Assembly (NCBI GenBank): GCA_029532415.1
Contig: JAQOTA010000060.1
Location: 2,108,001-2,172,000 of the forward strand
Direction of reading: 5' to 3'
DNA from: Marasmius tenuissimus
Lineage: Eukaryota; Basidiomycota; Agaricomycetes; Agaricales; Marasmiaceae
Length of the DNA: 64,000 bases
Shown here: positions 1 through 10,565 of the stretch, piece after piece
Position numbering within the stretch: position 1 is the stretch's first letter
Layout: every line of letters begins with the position of its first letter
The notes under the pieces: model-generated
Database searches by the model: none
The model's input: the letters and a program-made list of their open reading frames with translations, nothing else
Told to the model about the DNA's origin: nothing
Translations under genes and position numbers: made by a program

Positions 1-2259
1 ATCCAAGACAAACGTTCGAACTATGATACGGACGTATTCACGCCTATATTTGAAAAGATCAGAGAATTGACCGGTGTTCGTCCGTACGAAGGAAAGTTCG
101 GTGAGGAGGATGCGGATGGAATCGACACGGCATATAGGGTTGTTGCAGACCACGTCAGGACGTTGACCTTCGCGCTGAGCGATGGAGGTGTCCCCAATAA
201 GGACGGTAGAGGTTACGTGCTGAGGAGAATCTTGAGGAGAGGTGCGAGGTATGCGAGGAAGAAGTTGGGTGTGGAGATCGGGTCGTTCTTCTCGTCGCTG
301 CTCCCTGTTGTGGTGCAGCACATGGTATGTCTGCCTCTCCAGGTCAAAGGAAGTCACTGATAGCCATCCCTTCATCAAGGGTGATGTGTTCCCAGAAATC
401 ACGAAAAAGGTCGACGAGATCAAGGAGATCCTTAATGAGGAAGAAGAGTCGTTCTCCCGTACACTAGATCGTGGAGAGAAGCTGTTCGAACAGTATGCGT
501 CTCGCGCAAAGCAACAGGATACGAAGGTGTTGAACGGGAAAGATGTTTGGAGGTTGTACGACACGTATGGGTTCCCTGTTGACCTCACACGGCTGATGGC
601 GGAGGAGCTTCAGTTGGATATCAACGAGCAGGAGTTCTTGGATGCTCAACAAGCATCCAAGGAGGCGAGTAAAGCAACCGCGAAGAAAGGAGAGACCGAC
701 GTCGTCAAACTCGATGTGCATGATATCGCTTCATTGGAGAGCAACGCCGAGGTCCCAAAGACGGACGACTCTGCCAAGTATAGTGCGTCGTGTTTTCTTT
801 CTGTTAGGACCGAGAACCAAACATTGGATAGGTTTTGGGAATATCAACGCTGCTATCAAGGCCATTTTCTACAACAAGAGCTTCGTTCAGTCGACTGCCG
901 AGATACCCGCAGATACAACGTTCGGTATCCTTCTTGACCGAACCAGCTTCTACGCAGAATCTGGAGGTCAAGAATATGACACTGGAAACATCGTCATCGA
1001 CGGTGTCGCGGATTTCGAGGTGACCAACGTTCAGGTGTTTAACGGCTACGTTGTGCACACTGGGCACCTCAAATATGGTCAACTCGAAGTCGGCAACGAA
1101 GTCATCTCTCAGTACGACGAACTCCGACGGTGGCCGCTTCGGAATAACCACACCGCAACACACATCCTCAACTACGGTCTTCGGGAAACACTGGGAGACC
1201 ACATCGACCAGAAAGGTTCCCTCGTTGCGCCCACGAAATTGCGATTCGACTTCTCACACAAGGCTCAAATCACCATCCCCGAGTTATCGAAGATTGAATC
1301 CATGTCCGTTGATTGGATCCAGCGAAATGTGAAGGTCTTCTCGAAAGACCTCTCTTTACAGGACGGGTACAAAATTCCTGGACTTCGTGCCGTCTTTGGT
1401 GAGGCGTATCCTGATCCTGTGCGGGTGGTCTCGCTGGAATTCGACGTGGATGAGATTGCGAAGGATCTGGAGAACCCCAGGTGGCGGAAGACATCCATAG
1501 AGTTTTGTGGCGGAACACACGTCGCAAAGACTGGGGATATCAAGGGATTCGTGATTACGGAAGAGTCGGGGATCGCTAAGGGTATAAGAAGAATTGTTGC
1601 CGTTACAGGACATGAAGCGCAGGAGGTGACAAGGGTCGCAAAGGACCTCGAGACGAGGGTGGAGCAGGTGGATAGGATGGAGGGGAAGGAGAAGGATGGC
1701 AAGTTGAAGGCACTGAGCGTGGAGGTCGGACAGTCGGATATTTCGGTGATCAAGAAAACCGAGCTGAGAGATCGGTTGGCTTCCATGCGTAAGGCGTTCG
1801 ACAAGCAAATCAAGGAAAAGGAGGCCGCTGCGGGCAAAGCTGTAAGTTGCTTTTGGTATCAGCGAATTCCGAGCATGCGCTTAGACAAATCCCCAGGCTC
1901 TCGAGGACTTTACCGAATACTTCAAGGCCAATACGGACGCAGAGGTCTATATCAAGAACCTCGACGTCGGTGGGAACGCCAAACTTCTGCAGAATATCGT
2001 CGCACAAGCCAAGAAGGCCGGGAAGACTGTCTACGTCTTCAGCGTCGACTCGGAGGGAGGCAAGGTGGCACACGTCAACTTCGTCGCTCCTTCGCTCAAG
2101 TCAAAGGGTGTGGACGCACGAAAATGGGCACAAGCGATCACTGATATCCTCGGCGGGAAAGCTGGAGGAAAGGAGGAGTCTGCTCAAGGAGTTGGCAGTA
2201 ACGTTGATAAGGTAGACGAGGCGGTTGGTGCTGCGAAGGAGTTCCTGACAAAGTCATAG
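1..2259 (+). CDS. ALA1: Alanyl-tRNA synthetase, C-terminal part (5' end outside window)
   Basis: This enzyme charges tRNA-Ala with alanine in the cytosol and, in fungi, usually also in mitochondria. The window opens inside the catalytic domain, in frame 1. The sequence [16 protein letters not shown] is the typical end of the class II core. The editing domain follows, with the HTATH and CGGTH metal-binding motifs, then an oligomerisation/C-Ala region ending at 2259. Three introns fit the reading frame: 325-379 (joins VVVQHM to GDVFPEI), 783-831 (joins DDSAKY to [15 protein letters not shown]) and 1842-1896. All are about 50-55 nt. The start codon and N-terminal motifs 1-2 are not in the window. 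Identification rests on family motifs and is secure. Nothing is broken in the visible part. Confidence 0.95.
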
Positions 2260-2696
2260 ACGTGATAGATATATACATGTACAGTACAGACCAATTTTGG
2301 GCCTTTTCTCTTCACTCATTCATTTTTATTTTTGAAGCATCTCCGCCGAACGAAGTGAGATTTGGTGTAATGATGTTACCGGTAATGCGGATGCAGTGAT
2401 TCCATCACTCAGTGCAATAGCCAAAAAAACACTCTAGGTTGCCATGTCCTACAAAACAAGCAAGTGACTGGCGAAGTATCTATAATTGCTACAATGAGAT
2501 GGTGCGATGAATACGAGTATACCCTGGTTCTACAACAATGTCCGAAGTTGGATTCAGATACATTTAAGAATAATCAGTCGCGATACAAACGTGCTGAAGT
2601 TGGATCCAGGTCACGCCAAGTCGCGTTCGTTTTAGAAGATTAGAATAACCACGGGCCGACTGAAGATGACTATCAGTACACGCAACCCACTAAAAG
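2260..2696. other. Convergent intergenic region between alanyl-tRNA synthetase and aspartokinase
   Basis: This stretch separates the stop codons of two converging genes, so it should hold both 3' UTRs. It is AT-richer than the flanking exons. I see no open frame of gene quality, no repeat and no RNA gene in it. Confidence 0.6.
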
Positions 2697-4757
2697 CTAA
2701 AACCACGTACTCCTGCCCGTTCCGGGTATCTGCAAGCAAGTTTGATGAATCAAGTTAAGCGCCTTGGTCGCATCCTTCCTCTCAATAACACAGGATATAT
2801 TGATCTCGCTCGCCCCCTGCGAAATCATCTCGATGTTGACGTTTCCGTTCCCGAGCGTGGTGAACATCTTTCCTGCAACGCCCACCAAATGTCGCATTTG
2901 CTTTCCAACTAGCGACAGGATGGCCATGTCGCGATGGAGTGTCACCTGCCGCCCCATCTTTTTTAGCAGTCGTGAATAGGGATGGGAAGAAAAACAGGCT
3001 CACCTCTCCATTCTTCTTCAGCTCTCGGATCAGCTTCTCGATAACATTCTCCTTTCCCGTATCCTCAATAGCCATACTGACATGCACTTCACTCGTGCTG
3101 ATTAAATCGACCACAATTCCGAACCTATCTAGTGTTCCGAAGATTCCAGCGAAGAATCCGTGAGATACGCTTTTCCTGTTCGAGTTGATGTTGAGAACGA
3201 GGATATTTTCCTTGATGGTGACCGCGGTAGGTAACCGCCGGTTGGCGGACATCAGGTCGTGTTGTGCTTGAAGGGTGTGAATGGAGACGTCCATGGAGTG
3301 GGGACGAACGCCATGGTCTGTTTCAAGGATGATATCGGGGTCTAGGTCGGGGAAGATGACAGTTCCCGGCCCGGGAGGATTTTCGACGTTTTTGATGCGA
3401 ATAGGGATTTTTCTCCGGATGACCTGTGCAAAGGGGAGAACATGAGTTGACGGTGTGCAGATGCATAGAGATATACACACACCTGTTCCATGGTGAATGG
3501 ATGGACAACCTCACTACCGTAGTATGTCAACTCTGCGGCCTCGTCTGGAGTGATGATGGGCAACACCCGGGCGGTGATTACTTTTCTTGGATCGGCGGTG
3601 AAGATACCATCGACTTCTTTCCAGATCTGAAGCTCTGCAGCTTCGAGGCCGACTGCTAGAAGAGCTGACAGAAGGTCTGTATATCCACGTCCGACTTGCG
3701 AGAGTAATGAGCCAGGAACTGGTCCAAAGAAGCCTGTGCGTAGCGACATGGGGAGTCAGATGAGACGCCATTTGGAGCATTGCAAGTGAGGGTACGGACC
3801 AGTCACCACCGGTACCCGAGGGGCACACTGCTTGATTCTTTCGCCAACTGCAGTAGCAACTCCGTCGTAGAAATCTTGTGTCAAAGTGCTCACACCGTCC
3901 TCATCAACAACGGGAACGATATCTTCCAGAGAAACGTATTCCGCGTCAATTCCCTGAAGACACGAGTTGGTAGGGACTTCTAGGACGAACAGGCGAGAAC
4001 GATACCTGATCTCTCAGGACTGCAGTCATGAACTTGCATGCCATTCTTTCTCCGAGTCCGACAATAGAATCCTTCGACTTTGGCGAAATCTCATTGATGA
4101 CCTGGGATGCGAATAGAAAGCTCTTCAGCCAATCACAGTCTCTGACTATCTCGTCCTCCAATTCCTGTCGTATGTGCGGGTCCTCAATAGCATCCCGAGC
4201 AGCTATGAAGTGCTCCTGCTTGATCAAATCGACAGTTGCGTTGAACTCCATCTGCAATTCGCCGCAGTTGGGCGAGTTTGATGTCGGACAGTTGTCCCAT
4301 GAGAAGGATCGGTTGCGAGAGGGTGTACCAGGTATGGACGGAGGTGAGGAGAAGAGGCCAGATTCCGGTTTGGGGCTCGAGGATATTTTAGAAGATGATT
4401 TTTGGGGTCGTTTGAGAGCTTCTGAGGCAGCACGTAGAAGAAGACTTGTCGTGCCTAATGATTTCGTAGAACCTGAGCGAGCAGAGCATACTATTGCAAC
4501 CTGGTTTCCGTCGATGTAGTTACTAGACAAGCCAATGAAAAAATGATCAGGAAGAAAAGCAAGAAGCAACCGCAGGTAACGCACGAAACGACATCTTGAG
4601 CAATTTTCACTGGATATTTGCCGACACTTGTTCCTCCAAATTTCTGAACCAGCCAGCGTGAAGACGGATCTATACTGTTCTGGTGGAGGTTGGGAGGTGT
4701 GCTAGGAGGGGTTGAAGGGGCAGGGGACGGACAGGACGAAGAACTGTAATCTGACAT
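2697..4757 (-). CDS. HOM3: Aspartokinase
   Basis: Aspartokinase phosphorylates aspartate, the first step towards threonine, methionine and isoleucine. The N-terminus carries the kinase motif KFGGTSV within the first 40 residues. The amino-acid kinase fold continues to VGRGYTDLLSALLAVGL and the IWKEVDGIFTADPR signature. Two C-terminal ACT domains follow, where threonine feedback normally binds (SVSHGFFAGIFGTLDRFGIVVDLISTSE and the GNGNVNIEMISQGASEINIS stretch). Five introns restore one frame: 4584-4523, 4005-3954, 3799-3734, 3482-3424 and 3003-2946. This gives about 587 residues, close to fungal homologues. The first in-frame ATG is at 4757; the upstream extension has only a TTG. A Ser/Pro-rich insert follows the first strand, as in other fungal aspartokinases. 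The gene faces the HbrB gene head to head across about 440 bp. Confidence 0.95.
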
Positions 4758-5196
4758 CGTCGTCAATTGCGAGTTCTATGCCGGCACAACCTGAGTAACG
4801 TCGAGGAATAGAGTGGAAAAGATTGGAAGGGAGATGGAGCGGTGACCCTGCCAATAAATACTCAACTTGAATTGAGCGATGGCGTTATATGACTCGATCA
4901 CGGATGTGAGAGTAATATTGTGCCGGAATGTTGTCCAGGTACAATTTGGGTATACTGTACAGTCCATCGGTGGCTCGTCCGGGGTGTCGCTGGAATTTCT
5001 TCGCATCAACTCTAACAAGGTTAGGTGGGCGCTAAGTCATAATACGGGAACTGCGGATGACATTCATTTCACATTCTTTCACATTCATACAAGGACTTTT
5101 AGAGCTTCACCGAGCCTCGAGGGTTGTGGGCTTCAATCTCGTAGTCACGTGGATAGCTATTCTTATCCTCCTACCGCCAGGACGCCAATTGCTTGA
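4758..5196. promoter_or_regulatory. Divergent promoter region, aspartokinase / HbrB-like gene
   Basis: The region lies between the start codons of two genes read outward, so both promoters must be here. A CACGTG E-box core is present at 5146-5151, about 45 bp before the HbrB-like ATG. No clear TATA box or canonical TGACTCA Gcn4-type site was found. No coding sequence is supported. Confidence 0.45.
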
Positions 5197-6695
5197 ATGC
5201 CTTCTCTGAGTGCCTCGGATCCATGGGGAGCTCTACACGTCAATCTTCTGCCTCTGTTCAACGGTGAACCACTTCGAGTGCCCATGTGAGGGCCCCTTAC
5301 CCCTCTCTCGATTTCTTGATACTCACAGCGACCGCTCATTTGCACACCCACGCGTTCCCATCCTCACAATATGCATATAACAGTGAAGATCTCAATCAAT
5401 ATGTCAAGCAACACATATCTGCCGTCGTCTCCGCTTCCCCTTCCCGTTCCGTTGCAACTCTCGAACAAGACACCGTCGAGCTCCTCGCCAAGGGTATGGT
5501 CACACTCAATGCGAAATTGAACGGTGTAGAGGACGATAAGTTGATTGGACGTGTTGTCGATCGGTGGGGATTCTTTTGGGACCAAGTATTGACTTATGCT
5601 GAAGGGGTGAGCAGATGTCTTGTTGGCTCCCAGATCTTGCTGCTGACAGTCTGAATATTTGTGCGCAGGTCCTCCTTCCGCTTCAAAACGATCCTCTCCT
5701 CTCATCTCTCTATCGTACACCGAAACGTCCCTCTTCTCCCCGTCGCCAAGGGTCCGGAAAGAACTCCATCTCGGGATTATCTAACGCAATCTCCGTAGCT
5801 CCTTCAATCGACGTCCGTACGTTAGCTTTGCGGTCTTTCAGAGACAAAATCGTATTGCCTCTATCAGGGAGGCTATATACCCGACTGGCTATATGGATCA
5901 AACAGGAGGAGAGCCCAGAATTTCCGGGCAGGTTGTATCAGATGTATGTTCACCGAGGTTCCTCCCCTGGATATACTTACTGACAAACACACCCACGTCA
6001 GGCTCCTTGTTCTAAACGCCCAAGCTCGTGCGCGTCCTCCTGCATTCTCACTCACAGCCCCCCCACCTCAGCTTAGCCCGGGGGAGACAGCTGTGAATGA
6101 CTTGTTGAGGATCGTTAGGTCCACGCGGTCCAAGTCCAAGCTCGGTATGGGCCTGAGCTCGAAAAACCCTCGATTGAGCGTCTCTGCGGCGTCTACACGA
6201 GCACCTAGCTTCCTTTCTGGAGGCGTACCACGAGACCGTAGGGGAAGGATCGCAATGAAGAGAGACAAGGAAAGAGATGAGAGAGACAAGGACCGCGACC
6301 GAGATAAGGAGAGGGACAATGAGGGGGAAAAGGATAGATTTGCCGCATCAATAGGCCTTACACGTTCACCATCGACAAGGGACGACGTCACACCACGGAA
6401 TACCACGAATGCCCCTGGAGGAGCGGCTGCAGGCAGTCGTCTTTCGGATATTGAACGCGAGAGATTCTTGGATTCTCTACGGAGTCCTGATATCGAAGCT
6501 ACCACTCGTGTTGCCCAAGAAGGCATGGGCCTTGGTCCCAGGAGGAGTGAGGACGTGCCTAGGAATGTACTAGAAGACGAAGAAGATTACACGGATTGGG
6601 ATCAGGCCCAGAAAGCTGTGGAAAAGTTGATTGGGCTAGAACAAGGGGTTGTTGCGCAACAGCAGGGTGCGGCAGGGAGGCGTAGGATGACTTGA
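5197..6695 (+). CDS. HbrB/Bit61-like TORC2 subunit
   Basis: This family (HbrB in Aspergillus, Bit61 in yeast, PROTOR/PRR5 in animals) is a subunit of TOR complex 2, which controls polarity and the actin cytoskeleton. The N-terminal exon at 5197 reads WGALHVNLLPLFNGEPLRVP and joins to IEDLNQYVKQHI across intron 5286-5383. This completes the HbrB domain and sets the start. The domain goes on with WGFFWDQVLTYAEGVLLPLQ and DVRTLALRSFRDKIVLPL, both strong HbrB signatures. Other introns are 5607-5668 and 5944-6001. The predicted protein is 426 residues. The C-terminal half is low complexity, with a KDRDRDKERD-type charged run near 6260-6330 and an acidic end (EDEEDYTDWDQ), and is probably disordered. 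Family assignment comes from motif memory and could be confirmed by a Pfam HbrB search. Confidence 0.82.
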
Positions 6696-6885
6696 TACTG
6701 GGACTCCTCGAATCGTTGTGTATATGTATTGGATTCACTGTATTTTACGTGTATGTATATGTACCCTTGCGCTGACTGCATTGGTGGGAATCAATCCTCA
6801 TACGCTTTTAAGTCGAGGGATTGTTTAGGATCTCGAACCTCATTAGTTGAGATGTATATATTGAAAATGCGACAGAACCACAAGA

Positions 6886-9284
6886 TCAAAACAACTCTTC
6901 TTCTTCAGGTTTCCAGTTCTTCGCCTGGTCCCAATACCCCCTCAGCCTCTCTCCAAGCACTTCCTTTGCTGCACCATCTGTGGGACAGCTTCGAGCCTTG
7001 AACGAGCTGAACTCGCGATGTTTGAGCAGTCCTTCCCAGATCAACCAACATCTGTTGTCCTCCAGACTAGTACCGCCTTCATTATTCTCCCCGCCGGCTG
7101 CACCACTTCCGCTAGCCTCACCTGCATTCTCGGCTTCGCCTTCCTCGTCGCCGTTATCAATCTGGACGTCTTCCCCACCTCTCGGTCGCGCTGCTTCAGT
7201 CCAGGCGATACGAACGGTCATAAGTCGTTTATAGTTCCGGATGAACTTGGCCGCCCCTTCGACGTATACCATACTGAAGTTGGGGTTGAAGATACAGACA
7301 CCGGTAAGATTGAGCTGTTCCGCGTTCTTGCGCACTTTGAATTGATGCGCAGGATCTGTAAGTTTTTTGACCCTAAAAAGAATGGTGTGAATCAGTGCAT
7401 GTCCCAAGGCCAACGCCAGCGGAAATTGTGCGACGTACTTGAACACAGCTCCATATATACCCTTCTTCTCCTCGTCGACCTTCTTGTTTTCGACCTTGTC
7501 TCTCCTCTGGTCGTCAGTCAGCTTCCTCTCCGCGTTCATCTTCTCGTGTGTGTGCTTCCTCATAGCAACTTCCCTCCGAACTTTGGCTTCGACTCTTGTG
7601 GGGTCTTGGACAGCATCGGTGGTGAGTACCTTCATCAAGTTGGCCAGACGGACTATAGAGTAGAATTATTAGAGATCAGGAGTCTCTGTACGTTGTTTTC
7701 AATAACGAACCTTTGGGCGCATCCGGAGGCAAAAGACCCATCTTGATCTTATCCCGTTTATCTTGCAGGTCCGCAGCCCTCTTCAACTTCCTCATCTTCT
7801 TCTGTTCCTTCTTCGTCAACATCAACGGTTTCGGTTCTACCTTGTTCTTATCTCCCGGAGCGGGAATAGGAATTGGATGCTGGACGTAGAGAGTGATGGG
7901 AGAGTCGTCCGTTTTGATGTTGAGGTTCTCAATTCCAAGCGTGTCGAGGTCATCGTAATTTTTGCTCGGAAGAAGGGCTACATCCCACCACTCTGCCTCA
8001 GGTGGAGGCGGGCGCTGGTAAGAGTGTAAAATCAGTATGGGTGCTGAAAAGCTGAGTTGCGAGGCCGACCGACCTTTATAGCTCTTTCAATCCCCATATC
8101 TCCATCCAACCCAGCCTTTCGAGCACTCTCCGCAATCCTCTGTTTGAGTGCCTCCAACTGCTGCTCTTGACGCATCTGATTGGCCATGGAAACATATTTG
8201 CCCTTGGGATTGAACCGGAATCCTCTGCCGGTGCGTTCTCGTGGTGCACCAGTGAACCCCGTGTCCTTTGACGAAGTCGATGCAGCAGAAGAGTAGGGAT
8301 TGGCAGTCTCAGTGACTGCGACTGGGGCAGGAGGTGGCGTGGGCGTTGGCGCGTTTCGAACGTTAGCCTGGAAGGAGGATTTTTGAAGGTCAAGTTAACG
8401 TGGGACAGCGGGAAATGGATGGGCAAGACGGACCTTGATAGAAGCGAACTTGGGTTGCATGGGCTTGTAGCGGTCCTTCTTCGACTGAGGAGCGGGAGTT
8501 GTCTGATCCAACAATAAAGGGTGAGCGGCCATCTTCAAGCCAGAACCCTGCTGGGCAGGCTCGGGTGGGCGGTTCTTGTTCTTGCCTGTGGGAGCTACCG
8601 ACTATTGGAAAGCATTAACGCGGGTTCCCAATCCAAGGAGGGTGAATAACTCACGATGTACGGGTTAGCCTGAGCGGCTGAATTCCTGAGTTGCTCTTGT
8701 GCCTTCCTCTTTGCTTCTGCTATACGTCTTTGAAGGTCCTGTACGGCCAGATTGCCGCCTCCCGGTGCGGGTGAGCCGGTAGCGGGAGTTGGACCACCTG
8801 AGGTCGTGGGTGAGGGCGTCGCGGGGTTCTGAGGCAGGGAAATGGGTGCTTTGGGGACGGGTGCGGGGATAGGCATCGGGCCTTTGCCTGTTCCTAGCGC
8901 ATTCTGTCGCATCGCGGCAACCTTAGCAGCGAGTTCCGCACGTTTTTGTGCAATAACATCACTCGTGATCTACAAGAAATAAGCATTGAGGTTCTTAATG
9001 AGAGTAAGAGTGGCCAGAGAGCGACTTACGAGATTGCCTGTTCCTGGAGCGCTGCCATTGTTCTGGAGGAGCAAAAGGGTTATAGGGACATGTCAATACT
9101 GATATTCCAAGGAAGAGGATTCACCTGAATGGGTGGAAGGGAGGATTTAACAAGGACTCACATCACTATGGAATGCCATTAGCTAGACTGCACAACATAA
9201 CTTCATAATCCTTGCGCACCTTTTCAGCTTCTTGTTGCTGGAAGCCTCAGCACCAGACTCCAAGGGACGTTTTCGGTCGCTCAT
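6886..9284 (-). CDS. PRP3: U4/U6 small nuclear ribonucleoprotein Prp3
   Basis: Prp3 binds U4/U6 snRNA in the tri-snRNP and is needed for spliceosome activation. The C-terminal half shows the conserved block DPTRVEAKVRREVAMRKHTHEKMNAERKLT, then LTDPAHQFKVRKNAEQ and the DUF1115 core NLTGVCIFNPNFSMVYVEGA plus KFIRNYKRLMTVRIAWTEAARPR. An acidic linker and a short tail end at 6886. The N-terminal PWI domain of animal Prp3 is not visible, which is common in fungi. The start MSDRKRPLESG lies at 9284. Exon 1 (9284-9220) leaves two bases over. A 4-nt microexon (9165-9162) then a 33-nt exon (9062-9030) restore the frame before ITSDVIAQKRAELAAKV. Several further introns of 50-65 nt follow. The 5' exon chain is inferred; the C-terminal identification is secure. 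Confidence 0.92.
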
Positions 9285-9364
9285 GATGTCGCTCGCGTTG
9301 ACTGTGGATGACAGTCAAGAGCAACAGCGGTGTGTTACATAATCCATTCCTTCCTCCTTCCTTC

Positions 9365-10108
9365 ATGTTTTCCTTTTTGTCGCAGACAGTCCTACCCTCT
9401 GTCCGTGCTCGCAGTAATGCATTCAATCCAGTAACTGTGTTTACTCGTGCGCGCTCCCAACTTGCCCCGCGACAGGTCAAATACATCAAAAGGCATAAAG
9501 GTGTCATTCCAATCCCGACTGGAGGATCCACCCGTGGCACAACACTTGCTTTCGGGCAGTGGGGAATCAGGATTAAGGGGAATGGTGCTAGATTCAGTGC
9601 AAAGCAGCTGACTACAGTAGAAGAGGTTATCAAGAGGAAGTTGAAGGTGCTAAAGGGAGCGAAGGTGTGGTTGAGAGTGTTTCCGGATATTCCGGTCTGT
9701 ATCAAGGTGCGTATTTCTTTCTTCCTGTTTGGCCTATTCATCTAAAACTCATTTGGGCGTCTGTAGGGCAATGAGACACGTATGGGCAAAGGCAAAGGAA
9801 CCTTTGAGTTTTGGGCCACCCGTCAACCCACTGGCCGTGTTATATTCGAGATTGGTGGCGTTCCTATCCGTGAAGAGCTCGCCCGTGACAGTGCGTACAT
9901 TCTTCGTGGCTCTCGGGAATATGTAATCAACGTCTCTTGTGCAGTTCTTCGGCAGGCAGCATCCAAGTTACCCACAAAAATGGAGTTCATCAGCAAGGAT
10001 ACACCTCCGAGACTGGGGAACCTGGTATTACACCCTCCGGCACCACCGAAACTCGACCCGAGTGTTGTCGAGCCCCCTTCATCTCCTCCACCCGTAGCAT
10101 CACCGTGA
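9365..10108 (+). CDS. MRPL16: Mitochondrial large-subunit ribosomal protein uL16m
   Basis: uL16m sits near the peptidyl-transferase centre of the mitochondrial 54S subunit. The ATG at 9365 opens a basic, hydroxylated N-terminus that looks like a mitochondrial import signal. The uL16 core follows: KYIKRHKGVIPIPTGGSTRG, then FGQWGIRIKGNGARFSAKQL and [25 protein letters not shown]. Two introns fit: 9707-9766 and 9891-9944. The second removes an in-frame stretch and joins REELARD to ILRQAASKLPTKMEF, the conserved helix at the end of the fold. A Pro-rich tail of about 35 residues ends at 10108. The start codon is about 80 bp from that of PRP3 on the other strand, so the two share a very short divergent promoter. 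Confidence 0.93.
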
Positions 10109-10565
10109 TTATACTATATCAGTTTGCCTCTAATAAACCAGTCCCACTTCTAATCGAGATGGAAGTGCTCCCCAGAATCGCCGTTTGGCCCATCGATGCC
10201 TGAGATACTACACATGTTGTCGGACTTGCCGGGAGGACTTAGAAGCCCCGCATCGAGCCTTCCTTGATTGCTGGCGAACCTATGGGCCAACGGGTGTCGA
10301 CAAAGCGGAGGCGCTTTGTAGTCTATTGGTCGACTCACTGAGCTTTTCACTACCAAGCTCAAGGCTGCATTTGCCCGTCGCTGCTACAGCCCAGTGGCAG
10401 GCTTCGCCACTCGAACACTCTCTGGAGACCGCGTACTACGCGCTCTTCAAGCTTCAAGTTCAAGCGCCCGGTGCTAGCGCCAAAAGTTACGGTCACGTGG
10501 GTACGCGATGTTGGAATTCGCGCACCGCTGAGCGCTTAGAACGTTCCCCTTGAACCCCCATCTCC
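10109..10565. other. Intergenic region uL16m / HMMR-like gene
   Basis: This stretch holds the uL16m 3' UTR and the promoter of the next gene. A CACGTG core lies at 10494-10499, about 70 bp before the next ATG. A minus-strand open frame (10150-10362) ends in a hydrophilic tail SGEHFHLD, but it has no ATG and no supportable upstream exon. I could not make a gene of it. Confidence 0.4.

Noticed and set aside
2782..3480. Aspartokinase end read straight through 3003-2946
   Set aside because: The frame leaves the ACT domain after NGEV; splicing restores TLHRDMAILSLVGKQMRHLVGV, which is the conserved sequence.
6068..6526. Minus-strand 152-codon frame inside the HbrB-like gene
   Set aside because: It is a shadow of the charged KDRD tract, with Ser/Leu repeats and no domain.
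9247..9741. Minus-strand frame opposite the mitochondrial uL16m gene
   Set aside because: The plus strand encodes a conserved ribosomal protein over the same bases; the antisense frame has no motif.
10150..10362. Minus-strand frame ending SGEHFHLD
   Set aside because: Its composition looks protein-like, but it has no ATG, and upstream frames hit stops without a convincing splice. It is noted only in the intergenic entry.
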